A DNA stretch of 22,843 nt, from positions 1-22,843 of the forward strand of contig JAEDLR010000033.1 of assembly GCA_016295145.1 (NCBI GenBank). The letters run 5' to 3'. A program made the position numbers and the translations under genes. The notes under the pieces are model-generated. The model searched no databases and was not told the DNA's origin. It saw only the letters and a program-made list of their open reading frames with translations. Source of the DNA: Oscillospiraceae bacterium. Lineage in GTDB: Bacteria > Bacillota > Clostridia > Oscillospirales > Ruminococcaceae. Each line of letters begins with the position of its first letter. The first letter of the stretch is position 1. Positions 7,708 to 13,939 of the stretch are shown here, one piece after another.

Positions 7708-7908
7708 TCAGGCATTCGCCGCAGTCTGGGCGGCACGAATGCAGGTCTTCACGCGGGCGATGTCCTTCTTCACTGCATTCAGGCGAGCGGTATTCTCAAG
7801 CTGATTGGCAGCGAGCTGGAAGCGGAGATTGAACAGTTCCACCTTGAGGTTTGCGAGGGTCTCGTTCATTTCCTCAAGGGTCATCTTTCTGATTTCAGAT
7901 GCTTTCAT
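7708..7908 (-). CDS. rpmC: 50S ribosomal protein L29 (uL29)
   Basis: A two-helix protein near the polypeptide exit tunnel that contributes to the SRP and trigger-factor docking site. The 66-residue sequence MKASEIRKMTLEEMNETLAN, with LFNLRFQLAANQLENTARL and a helical C-terminus, is typical. The ATG overlaps the rplP stop by four bases (ATGA), and a GGAGG lies nine bases upstream inside rplP, indicating coupled translation. Confidence 0.96.
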   Translation of the reverse strand: MKASEIRKMTLEEMNETLANLKVELFNLRFQLAANQLENTARLNAVKKDIARVKTCIRAAQTAANA

Positions 7909-8333
7909 GCCTGCATACCTCCCTCAGTCTCCTTAGCAACGATCTTGCACTTGACCGGCAGCTTATGCATTGCCAGACGAAGTGCCTCACGGGCAACCTC
8001 CTCGGAAACGCCAGCAATCTCGAACATGACTCTGCCGGGCTTTACCACCGCGACCCAGTACTCAGGGGAACCTTTACCGGAACCCATTCGGGTCTCAGCA
8101 GGCTTCTCGGTGATGGGCTTGTCAGGGAAAATCTTGATCCAAACCTTACCGCCACGCTTGATATAACGAGTCATGGCGATACGGGCTGCCTCGATCTGGT
8201 TGGAGGTGATCCAGGACGGTTCCATTGCAACCAAACCGAAATCGCCGTAGCTTACACGGTTGCCACGCAGAGCCTTACCGGTCAGACGACCTCTGTGTAC
8301 GCGGCGGTACTTAACTCTCTTTGGAAGCAGCAT
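7905..8333 (-). CDS. rplP: 50S ribosomal protein L16 (uL16)
   Basis: Binds near the peptidyl transferase centre and A-site tRNA. The 142-residue product begins MLLPKRVKYRRVHRGRLTGK and has GDFGLVAMEPSWITSNQIEAAR and the MGSGKGSPEYWVAVVKPGR motif. The frame stays open for 66 more codons upstream, but that stretch is the rpsC tail read in another frame. The ATG at 8331-8333 has GGAGG eight bases upstream. The gene overlaps the end of rpsC by 23 nt. Confidence 0.97.
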   Translation of the reverse strand: MLLPKRVKYRRVHRGRLTGKALRGNRVSYGDFGLVAMEPSWITSNQIEAARIAMTRYIKRGGKVWIKIFPDKPITEKPAETRMGSGKGSPEYWVAVVKPGRVMFEIAGVSEEVAREALRLAMHKLPVKCKIVAKETEGGMQA

Positions 8334-9159
8334 TTGCGGAACCTCCTTCTCTTCTATTCTGGTTAAAATCGCGACGAGGTCTGCGATCGCCGTTGTTGCC
8401 GTTAAAATCGCGGCGCTGTCTGCGATCGTTACCGCCGTTGCGGTCGTCGCGGCGACGGCGACGGTCATCGTTTCTGCGATCGTTCTTCTTCTCGTAACGC
8501 TCCTTGTTGGCAGCAGCCTTGGCTGCGTCACCCTTCAGAACTTCGCCCTTGTAGATCCAAACCTTTACGCCGATACGACCGTAGGTGGTGTTTGCTTCAG
8601 CAAAACCGTAGTCGATGTCAGCACGGATGGTCTGCAGCGGGATAGTGCCCTCGTGGTAGCACTCGGAGCGGGCGATCTCTGCGCCTGCCAGACGGCCGCT
8701 GCACATGATCTTGATACCCTTGGCACCCATCTTCATGGTTCTGCCGATGGAGCCCTTCATGGCGCGACGGAATGCAACACGGTTTTCAAGATCAGATGCG
8801 ATCTTCTCGGCAACCAGCTGTGCGCACAGATCCATCACCTTCACTTCGATGATGTTCACCGAAACGGACTTGCCGATTTTTGCCTCCAGCTTCTTGCGGA
8901 GGTTGTCGATTTCGGCACCGCCGCGGCCAATCACCAGACCGGGCTTTGCGCAGTGAATGTGAATGCGAACCTTCTCGGGAATACGCTCAATCTCGACGCG
9001 TGCGATGCCGGCGGCATACAGGGTCTTTTTAATGTACTCGCGGAGGTTGTAGTCCTCAACGAGGGTATCACCGAATTCCTTTTTGCGGGCGAACCAGCGG
9101 GAATCCCAATCCTTAATGATACCAACACGCATACCATGCGGATTAACTTTCTGTCCCAT
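8311..9159 (-). CDS. rpsC: 30S ribosomal protein S3 (uS3) with a long Arg/Asp/Asn-rich C-terminal tail
   Basis: S3 lies at the mRNA entry site and has helicase-related basic residues. Residues 1-210 are typical: MGQKVNPHGMRVGIIKDWDS, the KH domain with GLVIGRGGAEIDNLRKKLE, and the C-terminal domain ending VKVWIYKGEVL. The product is 282 residues against about 210-230 for most S3 proteins. The extra 60-70 residues are almost entirely Arg, Asp, Asn and Gly, with a repeated RRDFN motif, and look disordered. The tail coding region has internal DNA repeats and contains the rplP ribosome-binding site. The ATG follows GGGAGG. Confidence 0.96.
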   Translation of the reverse strand: MGQKVNPHGMRVGIIKDWDSRWFARKKEFGDTLVEDYNLREYIKKTLYAAGIARVEIERIPEKVRIHIHCAKPGLVIGRGGAEIDNLRKKLEAKIGKSVSVNIIEVKVMDLCAQLVAEKIASDLENRVAFRRAMKGSIGRTMKMGAKGIKIMCSGRLAGAEIARSECYHEGTIPLQTIRADIDYGFAEANTTYGRIGVKVWIYKGEVLKGDAAKAAANKERYEKKNDRRNDDRRRRRDDRNGGNDRRQRRDFNGNNGDRRPRRDFNQNRREGGSANAASKES

Positions 9160-9164
9160 TCGAC

Positions 9165-9539
9165 TTATGCCTCCCTTTCCTTGAGGATAATGGTGATATT
9201 GGAAGTGCGCTTGTTGATGCGGAATGCTCTGCCGTGCGCACGGGGCTGGATTCGCTTGAGAATCGGGCCGGGGCCTACATTGCAGCTTGCAACATACAGC
9301 GCTTCCTTATTCATGGAATGGTTGTTATCGGCATTTGCGATTGCGGAGCAGAGCAGCTTCTTCACGATAGGGCAAGCAGCCTTGGGGGTGAGATCCAGCG
9401 CAGCCAGAGCAACCTCAACAGGCTGATTGCGGATCAGATCAAGAACGATCTGTACCTTTCTGGGCGAAATGCGGGCGAGGCGCAGCTTTGCGACTGCCTG
9501 CGGCTCACGAACGGTCTCCGCTGTAGTGTTCTTAGCCAT
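9165..9539 (-). CDS. rplV: 50S ribosomal protein L22 (uL22)
   Basis: Lines the exit tunnel with its extended beta-hairpin. The 124-residue sequence has the core LRLARISPRKVQIVLDLIRN, AIANADNNHSMNKEALYV and the hairpin GPGPILKRIQPRAHGRAFRI, ending with TSNITIILKE. The N-terminus (MAKNTTAETVREPQA) is about ten residues longer than minimal L22 proteins. The ATG at 9537-9539 follows GGAGG by seven bases. rpsC starts five bases after its stop. Confidence 0.97.
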   Translation of the reverse strand: MAKNTTAETVREPQAVAKLRLARISPRKVQIVLDLIRNQPVEVALAALDLTPKAACPIVKKLLCSAIANADNNHSMNKEALYVASCNVGPGPILKRIQPRAHGRAFRINKRTSNITIILKEREA

Positions 9540-9557
9540 CTAAATTCCTCCTTCCGA

Positions 9558-9842
9558 TTACTTCTTGCCGTTGTTCGAGGTCTTCGAACCGGCGTGGCCG
9601 CGGAAGGTTCTGGTCGGGGCAAACTCGCCGAGCTTGTGACCAATCATTTCCTCGGTAACATAAACCGGAACGTGCTTGCGGCCATCATGTACTGCAAAGG
9701 TGTGGCCGACGAATTCCGGAAAGATCGTGGAAGAACGGCTCCATGTCTTCAAAACCTTCTTCTCACCGGCCGCGTTCATAGCGTCCACTCTCTTCATGAG
9801 AGCTTCCTGTACGAAAGGGCCCTTCTTAACGCTTCTGCTCAT
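9558..9842 (-). CDS. rpsS: 30S ribosomal protein S19 (uS19)
   Basis: Head-domain protein of the small subunit, partner of S13. The 94-residue sequence is typical: MSRSVKKGPFVQEALMKRVD, RSSTIFPEFVGHTFAVHDGRKH, VYVTEEMIGHKLGEFAPTRTF and GHAGSK. The ATG follows GGAGG. It lies between rplB and rplV with about 18-nt gaps. Confidence 0.97.
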   Translation of the reverse strand: MSRSVKKGPFVQEALMKRVDAMNAAGEKKVLKTWSRSSTIFPEFVGHTFAVHDGRKHVPVYVTEEMIGHKLGEFAPTRTFRGHAGSKTSNNGKK

Positions 9843-9859
9843 GGTTCAGCCTCCTCTCC

Positions 9860-10693
9860 TTACTTTCCGTTTCTTCTCTTCACGATGAGCTTATCGGAAG
9901 CCTTGTGGCGCTTACGGGTCTTGTAACCCAGAGCAGGCTTGCCCCAAGGAGTTACAGGGCCGGGGCGACCGATGGGGGACTTGCCCTCACCACCGCCGTG
10001 GGGGTGATCGCAGGGGTTCATTACAGAACCGCGCACGGTAGGACGGATGCCCATGTGACGGACACGACCAGCCTTACCATAGTGGACATTCTCGTGGTCG
10101 ATATTGGAAACCTGACCGATGGTAGCCTTACCGATGACGGGAACCTTTCTCATTTCGCCGCTGGGCAGACGAATCAGCGCATATGCGCCTTCCTTACCCA
10201 TGAGCTGTGCCATATTACCAGCACTGCGAACAAGCTGGCCGCCCTTGCCGGGGTACATCTCGATGTTGTGGATAAAGGTACCCACAGGGATATTCGCCAG
10301 AGGCAGTGCGTTGCCGGGCTTGATGTCGGCATCGGGACCACTGCAAACCACATCACCGACCTTCAGACCGTGGGGTGCGATGATATAACGCTTCTCGCCA
10401 TCCTCATACTGCAGCAGGGCGATGAATGCGGAACGGTTCGGATCGTACTCCAGGCTGATAACAGTTGCGTTGATGCCATCCTTGTTACGCTTAAAGTCGA
10501 TGATTCTATACTTGGGGCGAACGCCGCCGCCGCGATGGCGAACGGTGATTCTGCCGTAGCTGTTTCTGCCGGACTTCTTCTTCAGAGTCACGCACAGAGA
10601 CTTCTCAGGGCCGTTCTTGGAAAGACCGGAATAATCAGTAACGGTCATACCACGGCGGCCGGGAGTAGTCGGCTTATAGGCTTTGATTGCCAT
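9860..10693 (-). CDS. rplB: 50S ribosomal protein L2 (uL2)
   Basis: Core protein required for subunit association and peptidyl transferase organisation. The 277-residue product begins MAIKAYKPTTPGRRGMTV and contains GGGVRPKYRIIDFKR, YEDGEKRYIIAPHGLKVGD, and the C-terminal MNPCDHPHGGGEGKSPIGRP segment with the conserved histidines. The ATG at 10691-10693 fits the family N-terminus. Its AAGGAG site is about 12 bases away, longer than elsewhere in the operon, and an in-frame TTG directly abuts that site. A 128-nt spacer with four hairpins precedes the gene. Confidence 0.96.
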   Translation of the reverse strand: MAIKAYKPTTPGRRGMTVTDYSGLSKNGPEKSLCVTLKKKSGRNSYGRITVRHRGGGVRPKYRIIDFKRNKDGINATVISLEYDPNRSAFIALLQYEDGEKRYIIAPHGLKVGDVVCSGPDADIKPGNALPLANIPVGTFIHNIEMYPGKGGQLVRSAGNMAQLMGKEGAYALIRLPSGEMRKVPVIGKATIGQVSNIDHENVHYGKAGRVRHMGIRPTVRGSVMNPCDHPHGGGEGKSPIGRPGPVTPWGKPALGYKTRKRHKASDKLIVKRRNGK

Positions 10694-10729
10694 TGCTAAA
10701 TTCAACTCCTTAAATCAATGCTTTTTTGC

Positions 10730-10809
10730 GGGAGCATGACTCCCATACGGGCAAGAGTAACACTCTTGCAGCTGCGTCAGGGGGCGCAGGGCGTCCGGAT
10801 TCAGACGCC
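10730..10809 (-). repeat. Cluster of four inverted repeats in the rplW-rplB spacer
   Basis: The 128-nt spacer (10694-10821) holds four successive perfect stems: 10730-10734/10740-10744 (GGGAG/CTCCC), 10751-10758/10762-10769 (eight base pairs, GCAAGAGT/ACTCTTGC, three-base loop), 10772-10776/10785-10789 (CTGCG/CGCAG) and 10790-10795/10804-10809 (GGCGTC/GACGCC). None is followed by a U-run in the transcribed direction. Such density is unlike the packed junctions nearby and suggests a structured element in the mRNA, possibly for processing or translational control of rplB. No known leader class was recognised. Confidence 0.6.
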
Positions 10810-10821
10810 GAAAAGAGGATC

Positions 10822-11145
10822 TCAGATCATACCGTCGAAGAACTCGATGGTACCTCTTCTCTTCTTGCCGTCTTTGCCGGGGGTGGGCTCGGGATTGACG
10901 GTTACCACAGCCTTTTTCCAGCTTGCGGTAGTGCCCTGATAACGGCCGACTCTCTTGGAACGTCCGCGAACATTCAGGGTATTCACCTTGGTGACCTGAA
11001 CATTGAAGAGCTGCTCGACAGCGTTGGCAATTTCGAGCTTGTTAGCGGTTTTTGCTACCTCAAAGGTGTACTTGCCGGTGGGCAGAATGTCCATAGTCTG
11101 CTCAGTGATGACCGGTCTCAGAATGATATCCTGCGGTGCCTTCAT
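10822..11145 (-). CDS. rplW: 50S ribosomal protein L23 (uL23)
   Basis: Exit-tunnel-rim protein that docks trigger factor and SRP. The 107-residue sequence matches the family: DIILRPVITEQTMDILPTGK, YTFEVAKTANKLEIANAVE, NVQVTKVNTLNVRGRSKRVG and the C-terminal TIEFFDGM. The ATG overlaps the rplD stop by four bases (ATGA), with GGAGGTG upstream inside rplD, so translation is probably coupled. Confidence 0.97.
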   Translation of the reverse strand: MKAPQDIILRPVITEQTMDILPTGKYTFEVAKTANKLEIANAVEQLFNVQVTKVNTLNVRGRSKRVGRYQGTTASWKKAVVTVNPEPTPGKDGKKRRGTIEFFDGMI

Positions 11146-11768
11146 TTTGCGTACACCTCCTCGATTTTTGCAACGGCATCCTTGCTTACGATGAATGCAT
11201 CGTAATTGAGAATGTCATAAACATTCAGAGTGTTGACAGCAGCGGTCTTTACGCCGGGGATATTGTTCGCACTGCGGTAAACGAGCTTGTCAGCTTCGGC
11301 AGTCACGATCAAAGCCTTGCCGTTCACGCCCAGACCGTTGAGCATCTTTACGATGGTCTTGGTCTTGTAGTCGTCCATTGCCAGGCGATCCACCACGCGG
11401 ATGGTCTCATCCTGCACCTTTGTGGAAAGTGCAGAGAGCATTGCCAGGCGGCGGACTTTCTTATTCAGGGCAAAACGATAGCTTCTGGGCTTAGGACCCA
11501 GTGCAACACCGCCGTGATACCACTGGGGCGCGCGGATAGAACCCTGACGGGCGTGACCGGTGCCCTTCTGGCGGTAGGGCTTTCTGCCGCCGCCGTTCAC
11601 CTCGGTACGGGTCAGCGTGGACTGTGTGCCCTGACGCTGGTTTGCGAGATAATTGACGACGCAAGCGTGCATTACAGCCTCGTTAGGAGTAATGCCGAAC
11701 ACAGCATCGTTCAATTCGGTTTCGGAAACCTTCTTGCCTTCCATATCAAATACAGAAACTGTTGCCAT
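11142..11768 (-). CDS. rplD: 50S ribosomal protein L4 (uL4)
   Basis: Exit-tunnel protein with a long extended loop; in E. coli it also represses its own S10 operon by transcription attenuation and translational control. The 208-residue product has the loop signature TRTEVNGGGRKPYRQKGTGHARQGSIRAP, seen at about residues 53-81, and the globular domain with VLNxxxxN-like NTLNVYDILNYDAFIVSKDA. The ATG follows GGAGG. Whether it acts on the leader described below is an inference only. Confidence 0.97.
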   Translation of the reverse strand: MATVSVFDMEGKKVSETELNDAVFGITPNEAVMHACVVNYLANQRQGTQSTLTRTEVNGGGRKPYRQKGTGHARQGSIRAPQWYHGGVALGPKPRSYRFALNKKVRRLAMLSALSTKVQDETIRVVDRLAMDDYKTKTIVKMLNGLGVNGKALIVTAEADKLVYRSANNIPGVKTAAVNTLNVYDILNYDAFIVSKDAVAKIEEVYAK

Positions 11769-11785
11769 TTCGATTTCCTCCTTCC

Positions 11786-12421
11786 TTAAGCCTTCTTGAT
11801 GCTGTTAACAACGGTAACGATGCCGCCCTTAGGGCCGGGAACCGCACCGCGGATCGCGATGAGACGATTTTCAGCATCGATGCTGACGATTTCGAGATTC
11901 TGAACGGTTACGCTCTCAGCACCCATATGACCAGCCAGTCCCTTGCCCTTATAGATACGGGAGGGAGAGGAGCAAGCGCCCATGGAACCTGCCTGACGAT
12001 GAACAGGACCAGTACCGTGGGTTTCCTTCAATCTGTGCTGACTGTAGCGCTTGATGGGGCCAGCATAGCCCTTACCTTTGCTGGTGCCGCTGACATCCAC
12101 GATGTCGCCCACGGCAAAGGAATCAACCGCGATGGTGTCGCCCACATTGTAGGTGGAGCAATCGTCGAAACGGAACTCCTTCAGAGTGCGGAGCAAGCCG
12201 CAGTTTGCCTTGTCAAGGTGGCCCTTGCGGGGCTTGTTGACATTGGCAGCCTTGATGGTGCCGTAACCGACCTGAACAGCATCATAGCCGTCATTCTCGA
12301 TTGTTTTCTTCTGGGTCACGAAGCAGGGGCCTGCCTCGATAACAGTAACCGGTACAACCTTACCGGCCTCGTCGAAAATCTGCGTCATGCCGATTTTCTT
12401 GCCAATGATGGCTTTCTTCAT
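11786..12421 (-). CDS. rplC: 50S ribosomal protein L3 (uL3)
   Basis: Early-assembly protein reaching the peptidyl transferase centre. The 211-residue product begins MKKAIIGKKIGMTQIFDEAG and has the family signature RYSQHRLKETHGTGPVHRQAG and the KGKGLAGHMG segment. The frame is open 21 codons further upstream, but the ATG at 12419-12421 is chosen because AAAGGAGG precedes it by eight to nine bases and the N-terminus then fits the family. Confidence 0.97.
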   Translation of the reverse strand: MKKAIIGKKIGMTQIFDEAGKVVPVTVIEAGPCFVTQKKTIENDGYDAVQVGYGTIKAANVNKPRKGHLDKANCGLLRTLKEFRFDDCSTYNVGDTIAVDSFAVGDIVDVSGTSKGKGYAGPIKRYSQHRLKETHGTGPVHRQAGSMGACSSPSRIYKGKGLAGHMGAESVTVQNLEIVSIDAENRLIAIRGAVPGPKGGIVTVVNSIKKA

Positions 12422-12446
12422 TGTGAGTTTCCTCCTTTGGTTATTG

Positions 12447-12493
12447 GTTGATGCATTCACATCAACATGACCGACGGCTCGCAAGATGCCGTC
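12447..12493 (-). repeat. Two hairpins in the rpsJ-rplC spacer
   Basis: The 90-nt spacer between rpsJ and rplC has a perfect seven-base-pair stem GTTGATG/CATCAAC (12447-12453 and 12460-12466, six-base loop). A perfect six-base-pair stem GACGGC/GCCGTC follows (12473-12478 and 12488-12493). Neither carries a U-run in the transcribed direction. With the rplW-rplB and rpsQ-rplN spacers this makes three structured gaps in an otherwise tightly packed operon. Confidence 0.5.
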
Positions 12494-12511
12494 TGTTCCC
12501 CTTCGCTGAAC

Positions 12512-12829
12512 TTATTTCAGCTCCATGTCGATATCGACACCGGCGGGGATTTCGAGCTTTGTCAGTGCATCCATGGTTGCCTTTGTGGGGCGGATGACAT
12601 CAATCAGACGCTTGTGCGTTCTGAGCTCGAACTGCTCGCGGCTATCCTTGTACTTGTGTACTGCACGAAGGATGGTCACGACTTCCTTGTCGGTCGGGAG
12701 CGGGATGGGACCGGAGACCTTCTGTGCTCCGCCGCGCTTTGCCGCCTCAACGATCTTTGCCGCTGCGGCATCTACGGTTGCGTGTTCGTAGCCCTTGACC
12801 TTGATTCTGAGTTTTTCGCTGCCTGCCAC
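12512..12829 (-). CDS. rpsJ: 30S ribosomal protein S10 (uS10)
   Basis: First gene of the operon; S10 is a head protein of the 30S subunit and the NusE partner of NusB in antitermination. The 105-residue sequence shows LRIKVKGYEHATVDAAAAKI, VSGPIPLPTDKEVVTILRAVH, YKDSREQFELRTHKRLIDVI and the C-terminal LEIPAGVDIDMELK. The start codon is GTG (12827-12829), eight bases after GGAGG. It is preceded by a leader of about 450 nt with a terminator-like hairpin. Confidence 0.97.
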   Translation of the reverse strand: MAGSEKLRIKVKGYEHATVDAAAAKIVEAAKRGGAQKVSGPIPLPTDKEVVTILRAVHKYKDSREQFELRTHKRLIDVIRPTKATMDALTKLEIPAGVDIDMELK

Positions 12830-13280
12830 TTGATTACCCTCCTCAAATTATTTTGCCGGGGGCTGTGGAGAAATGATTCGTTTTCGTGTGCCATGCTCGC
12901 TTTTATGTATGTGCGCAACGAAGCGGCATCTCCTACAACGCCCCCTCGTGTTTCCTGCGCACGTTCATAAAAAATCCCGATGCATTCCATTGCCTCGGGA
13001 TGTTTTGGACAAGCATGGTTTGTTCCGGCAGAGCGTGAGCGCCCTCGCCCTATGCGCAAAGGGACTGCGACCTTCCCGATTCCGACTTCTTTGCTTTGCG
13101 GCGCAGTAGGAGGCGCAGCGCAGGGCATTCTTCGTCGGAAAACGCGTGGTTTCGCGTTCTTTGCATACACACAAACCGTGTTCATATCTCAAATCGCCCG
13201 TTTGTCGGACATACTCCGCGTGAATTACCGTGCAAACCGCCCGCAACCTCACGCATCGACGCATATCTTGTGCAATCAGC
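12830..13280 (-). promoter_or_regulatory. Structured leader of the S10 operon (candidate attenuator)
   Basis: About 450 nt of apparently untranslated mRNA separates the predicted start site near 13280 from rpsJ. In transcription order it holds: a large stem-loop closed by TTCCGAC (13140-13134) and GTCGGAA (13086-13080); a TCGGGA hexamer (13079-13074); an intrinsic terminator (12969-13001); and a later domain closed by TGCGCAC/GTGCGCA arms (12956-12962 and 12911-12917). The TCGGGA hexamer repeats the terminator's 3' arm and could pair with its 5' arm instead, giving an antiterminator. No T-box, known riboswitch core or convincing leader peptide was recognised. L4-type or other feedback is only an inference. 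Confidence 0.6.
12969..13001 (-). terminator. Intrinsic terminator inside the S10 operon leader
   Basis: On the minus strand the arms ATCCCGA (12995-13001) and TCGGGAT (12974-12980) form seven base pairs. An inner GCA/TGC extends the stem past one mismatch, and a run of six T follows directly (12969-12974). It sits about 140 nt upstream of rpsJ and downstream of the predicted promoter, so it would stop transcripts before the operon unless overridden. Confidence 0.8.
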
Positions 13281-13286
13281 TTTATT

Positions 13287-13315
13287 AGTATACCATAGAT
13301 TCCCACAGATTGCAA
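13287..13315 (-). promoter_or_regulatory. Predicted housekeeping promoter of the S10 operon
   Basis: Reading the minus strand: -35 TTGCAA (13310-13315), a 17-base spacer, then -10 TATACT (13287-13292) with a TG one base upstream (extended -10). The predicted start is near 13280. It shares the ten bases CTCTTGCAAT around the -35 with the promoter at 15624-15652. Confidence 0.75.
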
Positions 13316-13453
13316 GAGCCCGCAAAATTTTCCAGCAGAAAAGTTTCACAAAGTTTCCGTCATATTTTTGTGTAATCTGACAACTGCTTATCCGCGCCCT
13401 CAAAGTACCTCCGTTGGATTCGCAATGTGGGCGATAGCGCAGCAAATCCGGAT

Positions 13454-13771
13454 TCAAAAAATATCTTTGTTGTATTTCTTCTGCACAGCAACAATGCAGC
13501 CAATACCAACGCCTATGCCTATCACAAGAATTGCAGTTGCGATATCCACAACCAGATCAGAATCGCCCAATAAAGCAACGATGCCACTGAGCAATGTGGC
13601 AGCTGAAAGCACGAACACAGACCTGCCGAAAGCCTTGGCATATCGTTTTTGATCGGCAACTTTTGTTTGGTGGTAAGAATGTATCAGTTTTGTATTGCCA
13701 CTATAAATCATTGCGCCGAACACTGCCAAAAGTACAGTCGCTGAAAAAACAATAAGCGAATAGGTCAACAT
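13454..13771 (-). CDS. Small three-TM membrane protein (DUF3784-like, uncharacterised)
   Basis: A 105-residue protein with three hydrophobic segments: about residues 3-20 (TYSLIVFSATVLLAVFGAMI), 49-68 (SVFVLSAATLLSGIVALLG) and 74-95 (VVDIATAILVIGIGVGIGCIV). The first two flank a polar loop, NTKLIHSYHQTKVADQKRYA. That layout resembles small DUF3784-type membrane proteins of Firmicutes; this is an impression from pattern only and no function is known. The ATG at 13769-13771 is chosen because GGAGG lies five bases upstream; a start ten codons earlier has no ribosome-binding site. The gene has no obvious partner. It lies downstream of the metY terminator and upstream of the S10 promoter, with no clear terminator of its own. 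Confidence 0.75.
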   Translation of the reverse strand: MLTYSLIVFSATVLLAVFGAMIYSGNTKLIHSYHQTKVADQKRYAKAFGRSVFVLSAATLLSGIVALLGDSDLVVDIATAILVIGIGVGIGCIVAVQKKYNKDIF

Positions 13772-13830
13772 ATACGCCTCCAAAAATCCGATCTGAAACA
13801 TATAAATTTCGATTTATCGGCAAGAGCAAG

Positions 13831-13862
13831 AAACGGATAGTGCCATAACGCCCTATCCGTTT
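13831..13862 (-). terminator. Terminator downstream of the metY-like gene
   Basis: Perfect ten-base-pair arms AAACGGATAG (13831-13840) and CTATCCGTTT (13853-13862) with a 12-base loop. On the minus strand the 3' arm runs into a T-rich stretch (TTTCTTGCTCTT). It lies about 80 nt after the metY-like stop codon. The other strand also has a T-rich flank, so it could work in both directions. Confidence 0.75.
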
Positions 13863-13939
13863 CCTTTTCAATTTGCCGGTTGACCGATGTGGTGCGCAAA
13901 CAATTTGCAGCATATACTATTTATATGGTTGTACAGAAT

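Noticed and set aside
8260..9426. 388-codon open frame on the plus strand opposite rpsC, rplP and rplV
   Set aside because: Shadow of ribosomal protein genes with strong codon bias; no independent start signal or recognisable domain.
10694..10821. Terminator or CRISPR-like array between rplW and rplB
   Set aside because: The stems have different sequences, so this is not a repeat-spacer array, and none is followed by a U-run on the transcribed strand.
12965..13315. 116-codon minus-strand open frame in the S10 leader
   Set aside because: It spans the promoter and stem-loops, lacks a ribosome-binding site and has no protein-like pattern; the region is better explained as untranslated leader.
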